From Blastococcus mobilis (GTDB lineage: Bacteria > Actinomycetota > Actinomycetes > Mycobacteriales > Geodermatophilaceae), in contig NZ_FZNO01000001.1 in the NCBI RefSeq assembly GCF_900188025.1, positions 310,001 through 374,000 of the forward strand: DNA of 64,000 nucleotides. Direction: 5' to 3'. This document shows positions 17,845-25,956 of this stretch, one piece after another. How positions within the stretch are numbered: position 1 is the first letter of the stretch; each line of letters starts with the position of its first letter. A model generated the notes under the pieces. It saw only the letters and a list, made by a program, of their open reading frames with translations, searched no databases and had not been told where the DNA came from. Both the position numbers and the translations under genes were made by a program.

Positions 17845-18992
17845 GCCTGCGCCAGGTCGTCGTCGTCGGTGGCTCCATCGCGGCGTTGACCGCGGTGGAG
17901 ATGCTGCGGATGGAGGAGTTCGACGGCCGGATCACCGTGCTCAGCGACGAAGAGGTGCCGCCGTACACCCGGGTGCCGCTGTCGAAGGGGGTGCTCGCCG
18001 GCACCGAGTCGATCGACGACATCGTCCTCGCGCCGCTCTCGGACGACGTCGACCTGCGCCTGCGGACGCCCGCGACGGCGCTGGACATCGAGGCGCAGGT
18101 CGTGCACACCCCCGCCGGGCCCGTGCGCTACGACGGTCTGGTCATCGCCACCGGCGCCCGCGCCCGCCGCCTGGGCGGCCCGGATCAGGTCGAGCGGGTG
18201 CTGCGCTCCCACGACGACTGCGTTCGCCTGCGCGACGACCTGGCCGCCGCCTCCTCCGTGATCATCGTGGGCGGCGGGTTCCTCGGCATGGAGGTCGCCT
18301 CCACCGCCCGCGCTCTGGGCAAGGACGTCACCGTCGTCGACCTCGCCCCGCCGCTGGACCGGCTGCTGGGCACCGTCGTGGGCGGCCGCGTGCGGTCGGT
18401 GGCCACGCAGGCCGGGGTCCGCATCGTCGTGACCGACGGCGGCGTCCGGCTGCTCGGCGCCCCCACTCCCACCGGGGTGGAACTGGTCGACGGCACGCAT
18501 CTGGAGGCCGACCTGGTCGTCTCGGCGGTGGGGGACGTGCCCAACGTCGAGTGGCTCGCCGGCTCCGGGGTGCAGTTGCACGGCGGGGTCGTCGTCGACC
18601 ATCACTGCCGGGTCGCTCCCAACGTCGTCGCAGCCGGCGACGTCACCGTGATGAGCCAGGGGAACGGGGACCTGACCCGCTCCCCGCACTGGACCAACGC
18701 CGTCGACCAGGCACGCGCAGCCATCCGGGCGCTGCTGCACGGGGACGAGGCCGCGCCGTACCGGCCGTCGCAGTACTGCTGGACCGAGCAGTTCGGGCTC
18801 GACGTCAAGCTGGTCGGCGACCTCGACCCGCAGGGTGAGCCCACCGTGCTCGACGGCTCGCTCGAGCAGGGGTCGGCCCTGCTGGCCTGGCCCGACGCCA
18901 CCGCGCCGCGCACCGTCATCGCGCTCAACCACCACACCCCGCCCGCGAAGCTCAAGCGCCTCCTGCGGCCGACGGCCCAGGCACGCGCATGA
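17841..18992 (+). CDS. NAD(P)H:ferredoxin reductase (FAD, rubredoxin/putidaredoxin reductase type)
   Basis: 383 residues. The FAD-binding motif is VVVVGGSIAALTAVEML (a GxxxA variant of GxGxxG), the conserved YTRVPLSK follows near residue 45, the NAD(P)-binding motif is VIIVGGGFLGMEVAS near 145, and the second FAD motif is VAPNVVAAGDV. It passes electrons from NAD(P)H to the ferredoxin just upstream. The start is coupled to the ferredoxin stop. Length and domain order are normal for the family. Confidence 0.93.
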   Translation: MSLRQVVVVGGSIAALTAVEMLRMEEFDGRITVLSDEEVPPYTRVPLSKGVLAGTESIDDIVLAPLSDDVDLRLRTPATALDIEAQVVHTPAGPVRYDGLVIATGARARRLGGPDQVERVLRSHDDCVRLRDDLAAASSVIIVGGGFLGMEVASTARALGKDVTVVDLAPPLDRLLGTVVGGRVRSVATQAGVRIVVTDGGVRLLGAPTPTGVELVDGTHLEADLVVSAVGDVPNVEWLAGSGVQLHGGVVVDHHCRVAPNVVAAGDVTVMSQGNGDLTRSPHWTNAVDQARAAIRALLHGDEAAPYRPSQYCWTEQFGLDVKLVGDLDPQGEPTVLDGSLEQGSALLAWPDATAPRTVIALNHHTPPAKLKRLLRPTAQARA

Positions 18993-19015
18993 ACACGACC
19001 GATCCGTCCCCGCTC

Positions 19016-19070
19016 GGCCCCGCTGCAGGGTCCCGCCGCGAGCTTGGGAGCGGCGGGGGGCAGCGGGGCC
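19016..19070 (+). other. Strong nested hairpin between the P450 system and the phosphotriesterase-like genes
   Basis: The outer arms GGCCCCGCTGC (19016-19026) and GCAGCGGGGCC (19060-19070) are perfect complements. Inside, CCCGCCGC (19032-19039) and GCGGCGGG (19050-19057) pair as well. No T-run follows, so it is not a classical terminator; attenuation, RNA processing or segmental stability within the operon are possible. Its presence argues that the next gene starts at 19100 and not at the ATG overlapping the reductase stop. Confidence 0.7.
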
Positions 19071-19099
19071 CTTCCACACTCGAGAGGACCTCTGCACCG

Positions 19100-20077
19100 A
19101 TGAAGGTCACGAGCCCGACCGTCAACACGGTCCTCGGCCCCGTGCCCGCCGACGACCTGGGGGTGGTCTCGGTCCACGAGGCCCTGCTCTCCGTGGTCCC
19201 GGGCGCCGAACACGCGTACGACATCACCCTCGACCGCGCGGAGATCTTCGAGATCCTGGCGAAGAAGCTGACCGACTTCCGCAACGCCGGTGGACAGACG
19301 ATCGTCGACAGCACGGGCATGTTTCACGGCCGCGACCTGCGGCTGTACGAGGCGCTCTCCCGCTCGACCGGCGTGCACATCGTCGCCTCGACCGGCATGG
19401 GCCCGGAGGAGAACCTCGGCGGCTACTTCCTCACGCCGCAGACCAACCCGCCGACCCCATGGCCGGCGGAGCGGTTCGCCGACCTCTTCGGCAAGGAGGT
19501 CACCGAGGGCATGGTGGTCCCGCGCGTGGAGCGGCGTGGAGCCGCCGGCCTGGTCGCCACCACCGCGACGCGCGGGGGCATGACGCCCACCGACGAGAGC
19601 CTGTTCCGCGGGGCCGCCCGTGCGGCGCTGGCCACCGGTGTCCCGGTCTCGATCCGCTACGGGGTCGACGCCGTCACCGAGCTGCAGCTGGTCCTGGACG
19701 AGGGGCTGCCTGCGGACCGCGTCGTCGTCGGCGACCTCGACCGGACCGAGGCCGTCGCAGCCGGCTGGCCCACGGCCGTCGCCGAGCGCGGCGCCTTCGT
19801 AGCCGTCGACCACGTCGGCCGCAACGACGACGACGCCTTCATCCGGGACGCCGAGCGCGCCGCGCTCGTGGCCGAGCTCGTCGCGGCGGGTCAAGTCGAC
19901 CGGGTCCTCCTGTCCAGCAACGCCGTCGGCGTGGCCAAGGGGCACCCCGCGTACGAGCTGCCCTACGCGCACGTGCAGACCGCATTCGCCCCGCTCCTCG
20001 CCTCGCACGGCGTCGCCGACGGGGACATCCAGCAGATCCTGGTCGCCAATCCGCGCGCCCTGCTCACTGTGCGCTGA
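19100..20077 (+). CDS. Phosphotriesterase-family paralogue with lost metal ligands (probable pseudoenzyme)
   Basis: 325 residues from ATG 19100 (GAGAGGA about ten bases upstream); an in-frame ATG at 18989 overlaps the reductase stop but would translate the hairpin. It aligns along its whole length with the next gene, sharing VNTVLGPV near the start, TGVHIVA and ARAAL.TGVP. At the metal-binding positions it has HEA for HEH, Thr for the bridging Lys, Arg for the first later His, Asp for the second, and Asn for the final Asp. Only one His remains, so catalysis of the usual kind looks impossible. It may be a structural or regulatory partner of the active copy. Reading frame and composition are intact, so it is not a decaying gene. 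Confidence 0.88.
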   Translation: MKVTSPTVNTVLGPVPADDLGVVSVHEALLSVVPGAEHAYDITLDRAEIFEILAKKLTDFRNAGGQTIVDSTGMFHGRDLRLYEALSRSTGVHIVASTGMGPEENLGGYFLTPQTNPPTPWPAERFADLFGKEVTEGMVVPRVERRGAAGLVATTATRGGMTPTDESLFRGAARAALATGVPVSIRYGVDAVTELQLVLDEGLPADRVVVGDLDRTEAVAAGWPTAVAERGAFVAVDHVGRNDDDAFIRDAERAALVAELVAAGQVDRVLLSSNAVGVAKGHPAYELPYAHVQTAFAPLLASHGVADGDIQQILVANPRALLTVR

Positions 20078-20099
20078 GCCCTCAGGAGAGAGGCAGAAC

Positions 20100-21068
20100 A
20101 TGTCCCGCGTCAACACCGTCCTGGGCCCGGTCGCGGCCGCGGAGCTCGGCTTCGTCGCCGTCCACGAGCACATCGGTTACGGCATGCCCGGCTCGGAGCT
20201 CGACACACAGTGGTGGAAGACCCCCGAGCAGCGCTACGAGGAGACCGTCCCGAAGCTGCGCCGGTTCGCCGAGTACAGCAGGGGTTACGGCGGCTGCACG
20301 TTCGTCGACGCCACCGGCATCTGCAACGGCCGCGACGTCGACTACTACCAGTCGCTCTCGGCGAAGACCGGGGTGCACATCGTCGCGGCCACCGGTTTCG
20401 TCGGCGGCGACACCGCGCTGCGGTTCTTCGCCGAGGCCAGCGTCGACTACCTCATGCGCCAGTTCGTGCACGAGATCACCGTCGGCATCGGCAACACCGG
20501 TGGCAAGGCCGGGATCATCAAGGTCGGCGTGAGCCGCGGCTTCCGCATGAAGGAGCTCGACCTGCGCATCTACCGCGCAGCGGCGCGCGCCGCGCTGCTC
20601 ACCGGGGTGCCGATCTTCACCCACCTCGCCGTCGACGTGGAGCCGGCGCTCGCCGTCTTCGCCGAGGAGGGCCTGCCGCTGGACCGCGTGCTGTTCGGGC
20701 ACGCCGACGACGGCGTCAGCCAGGGCAAGGTGAACGAGAAGGCGATCCTCGGCGGGGGTGGCCGGATCGGCTTCGACACCTTCGGCTACGACCTCGAGCT
20801 GCCCGACCCGCCGTTCTGGGGCCGGCACCGCCGCGAGCGCCTCGAGCACTTCCTCCGCCTGATCCACGAGGGCCACCTCGACCAGGTGCTCGCCTCCGCC
20901 GACGCCAACTGCAGCCCGCTCGGGTGGCCCGGCGTCAAGGGCCACACCGTCAACTACATCTACGAGCAGCTGATCCCCGACCTGCGGCAGGAGGGGATCG
21001 ACGAGGCCACGATCCACCGGATCTTCGTCGAGAACCCCGCCGACTTCCTGACCCTCACCACGAACTGA
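20100..21068 (+). CDS. Phosphotriesterase-family metal-dependent hydrolase (possible lactonase/esterase)
   Basis: 322 residues. The binuclear metal site is complete: AVHEHIGYG (HxH), IIKVGVSRG (bridging carboxylated Lys), PIFTHLAVD (His), LFGHADD (His) and ASADANCSP (Asp). Members hydrolyse phosphotriesters, lactones or related esters in the cytoplasm. An AGGAGAG site precedes the ATG. It follows the metal-ligand-less paralogue by 22 bases, so the two arose by tandem duplication. In this operon a lactone or ester produced by oxygenases is a reasonable substrate (inference). Confidence 0.92.
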   Translation: MSRVNTVLGPVAAAELGFVAVHEHIGYGMPGSELDTQWWKTPEQRYEETVPKLRRFAEYSRGYGGCTFVDATGICNGRDVDYYQSLSAKTGVHIVAATGFVGGDTALRFFAEASVDYLMRQFVHEITVGIGNTGGKAGIIKVGVSRGFRMKELDLRIYRAAARAALLTGVPIFTHLAVDVEPALAVFAEEGLPLDRVLFGHADDGVSQGKVNEKAILGGGGRIGFDTFGYDLELPDPPFWGRHRRERLEHFLRLIHEGHLDQVLASADANCSPLGWPGVKGHTVNYIYEQLIPDLRQEGIDEATIHRIFVENPADFLTLTTN

Positions 21069-21081
21069 GAGAAGCACAGCC

Positions 21082-22200
21082 ATGGACATCACGAACCTGA
21101 AGATCGCCGTCGTGGGTGCGGGGTACGGCGGCGCCGCGGTGGCCAAGGGCCTCAGCCTTCAGGGCGCCGACGTCACCGTGTACGAGCAGGCGAGCGAGAT
21201 CCACGAGGTCGGCGCCGGCATCGGCCTGCGCCCGTCGACCATGGACCTCTTCCGCCGATGGGGCATCTTCGACGCGATCGCGAAGGTGAGCTCGCCGAGC
21301 GACTACTTCGAGATCCTCACCGCCACCGGCGACCCGATCGCGAAGGATTCGTGGCCGGGCATGGACGACTTCGAGGTGAAGACCCACACCCACCTCATCC
21401 ACCGCGGCGACTTCATCGACGCCCTCACCGGCGTGCTGCCCGAGGGCATGGTCCGCCTGGGCCACAAGCTGGAGAGCATCGAGGACCGCGGGGCCGGCGC
21501 CGTCCTGCGCTTCACCAACGGCGCGACGGTCGAGGCCGACCTGGTGATCGGTGCCGACGGCATCAAGTCGACGGTGCGCAAGCAGCTGTTCAGCGCGCAG
21601 GAGCCGGTGTTCTCCGGCGAGCACGCCTACCGCGTGGTGATCTCCGCCGACGACGCGTGCGGGATGGTCACCGACGACAACCTGCGGATGTACATCGGCC
21701 GGGGCACCAAGGTCTACCTGCTCCCGCTGCGCCACCGCAACGGGTTGTCCTTCGACGTCACCGCTCTCGACCCGGACAGCACCTGGAACCCGACGGTCAC
21801 CAAGGACGACCTCCTGGCGAAGGTGGAGGGCTTCGACGAGCGGATCGTGAACATCGCCCGCGACCTCGACATGGACAAGGTCAACGTCCGCGCGGTCTAC
21901 GACATCGACCCGGTCGACACCTGGCACACCGACTCCGTGGTCCTCATGGGCGACTCGGCGCACGCGATGCTGCACCACCAGGGTCAGGGCGCGAACTCGG
22001 CGATCATGGACGCCGGCGCCCTCGCCGACGCGCTGGTGGAGGCCGACTCCGTACCGGCGGCGCTGGCCCTGTTCCAGGCGACCCGCAAGCCGGTCACCGA
22101 CGAGCTGCAGCGCATCTCGCGGCACGGGTGGACCGAGGACGAGCTCGAGGACGTCTTCCCCGGTCAGAAGCCCGCCGCCCAGCAGCCTTCGGCGCACTGA
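21082..22200 (+). CDS. FAD-dependent aromatic monooxygenase (salicylate hydroxylase-like)
   Basis: 372 residues, single-component class A flavoprotein. The dinucleotide motif is IAVVGAGYGGAAVAKGLSL, the middle fingerprint is EADLVIGADGIKSTVR and the FAD-ribityl motif is SVVLMGDSAHAMLHHQGQGA. Relatives hydroxylate salicylate, 3- or 6-hydroxylated pyridines and similar rings with NAD(P)H. It sits 13 bases after the phosphotriesterase-family gene. The ring substrate cannot be named from the sequence. Confidence 0.92.
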   Translation: MDITNLKIAVVGAGYGGAAVAKGLSLQGADVTVYEQASEIHEVGAGIGLRPSTMDLFRRWGIFDAIAKVSSPSDYFEILTATGDPIAKDSWPGMDDFEVKTHTHLIHRGDFIDALTGVLPEGMVRLGHKLESIEDRGAGAVLRFTNGATVEADLVIGADGIKSTVRKQLFSAQEPVFSGEHAYRVVISADDACGMVTDDNLRMYIGRGTKVYLLPLRHRNGLSFDVTALDPDSTWNPTVTKDDLLAKVEGFDERIVNIARDLDMDKVNVRAVYDIDPVDTWHTDSVVLMGDSAHAMLHHQGQGANSAIMDAGALADALVEADSVPAALALFQATRKPVTDELQRISRHGWTEDELEDVFPGQKPAAQQPSAH

Positions 22201-22216
22201 CCGAGGAGATCGAGGC

Positions 22217-23140
22217 ATGACACTGCATCCCGAGATCGCCAAGGCGCTCGCCCATCTGCCCGCGCCGCCCCCGGGTTCACTCGATCCGGTCGCCATGCGC
22301 GCCGGCGAGGAGGCGCAGGTACCGCCCGTCGAGCAGCGGCTGCCGTTGCACGCGGTCGAGGACACCACCGCGCAGACGCCGGCGGGCGAGGTGCCGGTGC
22401 GCATCTACACGCCGGTCGAGGCCGACTCCTACGGGCTGCTCGTGTACTTCCACGGCGGCGCCTTCTTCCTCGGCAGCCTGGAGACGCACGACCACGTCGC
22501 GCGGTCCCTGGCGAAGGAGACCGGCAAGAAGGTCGTCTCCGTCGGATTCCGTCGGGCGCCCGAGGCGGCGTTCCCGGCCGGCCTGCAGGACTGCTACGGA
22601 GTCGTCCGGTGGGCTCAGGAGTTCGGCGACGACCTGCGGTGGGACGGCCGGACCCTCGCGGTCGCCGGGGACAGCTCGGGTGGCACCTTCGTCGCCGCGG
22701 TCGCCGCGATGGCCCATGACGACGGATTCGACCGCATCACGCACCAGGTGCTGTTCTACCCGTCCCTCGACCTGGACTTCGACGTCGACCGGTACGCCTC
22801 CCTGCGGGAGAACGCCGAGGGGTACGGCCTCGAAACGGCCGGGCTGAAGCCGTTCAACGCCTTCTACCTCGACAGCGGCGCCGACCCCGCAGATCCGCTC
22901 GTCTCGCCCATCAAGCGCGCGGACCTGACCGGCCTGCCCCCGGCGCTGATCATCACCGGCCAGTACGACCCGATGCGGGACGAGGGCGAGCTCTACGGCC
23001 GGCGGCTGCAGGAGGCCGGCGTGGACGCGACGGTCAGCCGGTACGCCGGCGCCGGCCACGGGTTCGTGCAGCACTTCTCCTGGATCCCGGAGTACTACCG
23101 GGCCTTCCAGGAGACGGCTGCCTTCCTGAACAGGCGCTGA
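22217..23140 (+). CDS. HSL-family alpha/beta-hydrolase (esterase)
   Basis: 307 residues. The oxyanion-hole motif HGGAFFLGS, the nucleophile elbow AGDSSGGTF (Ser about 153), the acid in QYDPMRDEG and the base in GHGFVQH are all in place, as in hormone-sensitive-lipase-type (family IV) esterases. It cleaves a carboxylic ester, probably of a pathway intermediate. It lies 16 bases after the monooxygenase and 5 before the next gene, so it is co-transcribed. Confidence 0.93.
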   Translation: MTLHPEIAKALAHLPAPPPGSLDPVAMRAGEEAQVPPVEQRLPLHAVEDTTAQTPAGEVPVRIYTPVEADSYGLLVYFHGGAFFLGSLETHDHVARSLAKETGKKVVSVGFRRAPEAAFPAGLQDCYGVVRWAQEFGDDLRWDGRTLAVAGDSSGGTFVAAVAAMAHDDGFDRITHQVLFYPSLDLDFDVDRYASLRENAEGYGLETAGLKPFNAFYLDSGADPADPLVSPIKRADLTGLPPALIITGQYDPMRDEGELYGRRLQEAGVDATVSRYAGAGHGFVQHFSWIPEYYRAFQETAAFLNRR

Positions 23141-23145
23141 GCGCG

Positions 23146-24081
23146 GTGGCGGTGCAGATCCACCCCCTGGTCTCGCCCTGGGGCCGGTTCGGGCTCTACA
23201 GCTTCTTCATCGACGCGCCGGAGCCCGCCGTCGTCGACACGGGGGTGGCCTCGTCGCCCGCCGAGGGGATGGCCCCGGCGCTGGCGGCGCTCGGTCGCCG
23301 CATCGAGGACGTCCGCTGGATCCTCCTGACCCACGGGCACATCGACCACGTCGGCGGCGCGCACGCATTGTGGGAGCTCACCGGCCGGCGCGCGCAGGTG
23401 GTGATCGGCGAGGCCGATGCACCTCTGCTGCGCTCGCGCCGCGCCCACGTGCAGAACTACCTGGACGTGCGCGCGCGCTACCTGCACGACCGCGAGGCCG
23501 AGGCGAAGCAGGCGGCGATGGCGGCCGGCGCCATCTCCGGTGAGATGGAGCCGTCCGTGCTCCTTCGCGGCGGCGAGACGCTGTCCCTCGGCGGGGACGT
23601 CACCGTCTCGGTGCACGGCATCCCGGGCCACACGCCCGGGTCGGTCGCCTACGTCGTCGACGGTCAGGACGACGTGTTCGTCGGCGATGCCGTGCAGGTG
23701 CACGGGGCCGCCAACGGGTTCCCCGGCTACGAGGACCCGCGCTCCTACCGTGCGAGCCTCGAGCACCTGCGCGACGTCGTCCGTCCGCAGCACCTGTACC
23801 TGGGGCACCCGTACCGGACGGCCGACGGCGTGCCCTACGGCGTCGAACTCGACCGCGAGCAGGCGCGCCACGCGCTCCAGCAGAGCCTCGACATCGAGGC
23901 CCGCGTCGCCGACGCCGCCACCCGGTACCTGCGGGACGGGCTGCAGGAGACCGACTCGGCGTACTCGCCGTTCGCCCGGGTCGCCGAGGAGCTCGGGTAC
24001 ACGGGCGATCCCACGCTCGAACCGTCCCCGTTCTTCACGACGCTGCACGGCTACCGCGCGCAGCTCGACCAGACGTCCTGA
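23146..24081 (+). CDS. Metallo-beta-lactamase-fold hydrolase
   Basis: 311 residues from a GTG five bases after the esterase stop. Zinc motif LLTHGHIDHVGG (HxHxDH, His63-His68), then GIPGHTPGSVAYV and DVFVGDAVQVHG for the further His and Asp ligands, and LYLGHPYRT for the last His. Proteins of this shape include lactonases, glyoxalase II-like thioesterases and arylsulfatase-like enzymes. It has an extra C-terminal helical part of about 90 residues. It probably hydrolyses an ester, lactone or thioester in the pathway. Confidence 0.9.
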   Translation: MAVQIHPLVSPWGRFGLYSFFIDAPEPAVVDTGVASSPAEGMAPALAALGRRIEDVRWILLTHGHIDHVGGAHALWELTGRRAQVVIGEADAPLLRSRRAHVQNYLDVRARYLHDREAEAKQAAMAAGAISGEMEPSVLLRGGETLSLGGDVTVSVHGIPGHTPGSVAYVVDGQDDVFVGDAVQVHGAANGFPGYEDPRSYRASLEHLRDVVRPQHLYLGHPYRTADGVPYGVELDREQARHALQQSLDIEARVADAATRYLRDGLQETDSAYSPFARVAEELGYTGDPTLEPSPFFTTLHGYRAQLDQTS

Positions 24082-24110
24082 TCCATCCACGCGAAGGAGC
24101 ACCGCACTTC

Positions 24111-25841
24111 ATGGCCGACATCCGCCAGGTCCAGGCCGGCACGCAGACGATCGCCGTCCGCAAGGACCTGCGGGTCCCGATGCGCGACGGCGTCACCCTG
24201 GCCGCCGACGCCTACTCCGGCGTCGAGGACAAGCCGCGCCCGGCCCTGGTCGCGCTCAGCCCGTACGGGAAGGAGCTGCAGGCCCTCGCCCTGACCATGC
24301 CGCCGCAGCGCCGTCCCAGCCCCATGTGGGACGGGTGCATCGAGGCCGGTGACATCGCCCGCGTGGTCGGCGAGGACTACGTCCACGTCATCGGTGACCT
24401 CCGCGGCTCCGGCGCCTCCGAGGGTGAGCACATCGGCAACTACAACGCCGGGGGCGTCCCACTCGGGCAGGACGCGTACGACGTCATCGAGTGGGTGGCC
24501 GAGCAGCCCTGGTGCGACGGCAACGTCGGCATGATCGGCATCTCCTACTACGGCTCGATGCAGGTCCTCGCCGCCGCCGAGCGCCCGCCGTCTCTGAAGG
24601 CGATCTTCGTCTCCGGCGGCCACTTCGACTTCTACGAGACCACGTACCACGGCGGCGTCATGTGGTTCATGCCGCGCGCCGCCCGCGAGGGCCGCGGTGG
24701 CGACTCCGGCTGGGCCTTCACCGACCGCATCACGTCGCGGATGCTCGAGACGTACTCCGCGGAGGAGGTCGAGAAGCGGGTCGCCGAACGCCTGCAGGAC
24801 CCGGACGTCGCGGCCTGGCCGAACCTCGTCCACGTGCTCCACTACCCGAAGCACCACGAGGCCTGGTTCGACATCGTCCTCAACGACCTCGACGGCGAGT
24901 GGTACGAGGAGCGCAACCCGATCAACCTCGCCCGGAACATCGACATCCCGGTCTACCTCCAGATCGACCAGGGCCGCGGCTGGACGGTGGACGGTCACAT
25001 CGAGTTGTTCGAGACCCTCACCGGCCCCAAGAAGCTGGTCATCGGCTCGTACCCCCCGATGCAGTCGCGCCCCTGGGTCGAGGAGCACGACGAGATGTTC
25101 CGCTGGTACGAGTACTGGCTCAAGGGCGTCGACAACGGGATCATGGACGAGCCCGCCGTGAGCGTCTTCGTGGAGGGCTCGCGCGAGGTGGTCACCGCCG
25201 AGCAGTGGCCGCCGAAGGACGTCGAGTACCGGTCGCTGTACCTGCGTCCGCGCGGCAAGCTCTCCGCGGAGCCGGAGCTGCTGGGCCCCGAGCACGCCGC
25301 GCCGGAGGGCTTCTACCAGGCGCCGCTGACGGTGACCGACAAGGTGGAGATCCTCAGCTGGAGCACCGCGCCGTTCGAGGAGGCCACCGAGCTCATCGGC
25401 ACCGGTGCCGCGCACCTGTTCGCCGAGATCGACCAGCCGGACACCAACTTCATCCTCCGGCTGTGGGACGCCGCTCCGAACGGGAAGCGCCAGCTGATCA
25501 CCACCGGCTACCTGAAGGCGTCGCACCGGGAGCTGGACGATCGGACGACGGAGGGCAACCCGTACCACCCGCACACCCGGGCCGTGCCGGTGGAGCCGGG
25601 GAAGATCGAGGAGTACGTGCTGCGCCTCTACCCGTTCGCGAGCACGTTCCGGCCGGGTCACCGCCTGGTGGTGGAGCTGTCCAACGACGAGCCGCTGGCC
25701 GACGCCCACAACGCGCTGCTGCCGCCGGACGCCTTCCACCTGCCGGTGGGCCGGCCCGTCACCCACAAGATCTACCGCGACGCCCTCCACCACTCCCGCC
25801 TCGTGCTGCCGTTCACGAGGCGTGCGGCCGAGGTGGGATAG
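24111..25841 (+). CDS. CocE/NonD-family serine hydrolase (X-Pro dipeptidyl-peptidase fold)
   Basis: 576 residues. The nucleophile elbow GMIGISYYGSMQ carries Ser about 145, preceded by GDLRGSGASEGE, the signature of CocE-type hydrolases. After the alpha/beta core (with a helical cap near 200-330) comes a C-terminal jelly-roll domain from about residue 400 (YVLRLYPFASTFRPGHRLVV). The family includes cocaine esterase, antibiotic acylases and X-Pro dipeptidases. No signal peptide, so cytoplasmic. AAGGAG precedes the ATG; 29 bases follow the MBL gene. It ends in UAG. Confidence 0.93.
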   Translation: MADIRQVQAGTQTIAVRKDLRVPMRDGVTLAADAYSGVEDKPRPALVALSPYGKELQALALTMPPQRRPSPMWDGCIEAGDIARVVGEDYVHVIGDLRGSGASEGEHIGNYNAGGVPLGQDAYDVIEWVAEQPWCDGNVGMIGISYYGSMQVLAAAERPPSLKAIFVSGGHFDFYETTYHGGVMWFMPRAAREGRGGDSGWAFTDRITSRMLETYSAEEVEKRVAERLQDPDVAAWPNLVHVLHYPKHHEAWFDIVLNDLDGEWYEERNPINLARNIDIPVYLQIDQGRGWTVDGHIELFETLTGPKKLVIGSYPPMQSRPWVEEHDEMFRWYEYWLKGVDNGIMDEPAVSVFVEGSREVVTAEQWPPKDVEYRSLYLRPRGKLSAEPELLGPEHAAPEGFYQAPLTVTDKVEILSWSTAPFEEATELIGTGAAHLFAEIDQPDTNFILRLWDAAPNGKRQLITTGYLKASHRELDDRTTEGNPYHPHTRAVPVEPGKIEEYVLRLYPFASTFRPGHRLVVELSNDEPLADAHNALLPPDAFHLPVGRPVTHKIYRDALHHSRLVLPFTRRAAEVG

Positions 25842-25956
25842 CAGAAGCCCAGCGCGTCCGCCGCGCCGATCGCGGGCGCACGTCCGGCGAGTGATGGAGG
25901 CACGAGGACGTGCGTCCGCCGGACGGAGCCTGCCGTCGAGGACGCGGTCACGCGGC

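Noticed and set aside
18989-19099. Start of the first phosphotriesterase-like gene at the ATG overlapping the reductase stop
   Set aside because: It would translate a large hairpin into a Gly/Ser-rich leader with no family match; ATG 19100 has a ribosome binding site and the normal N-terminus of the paralogue.
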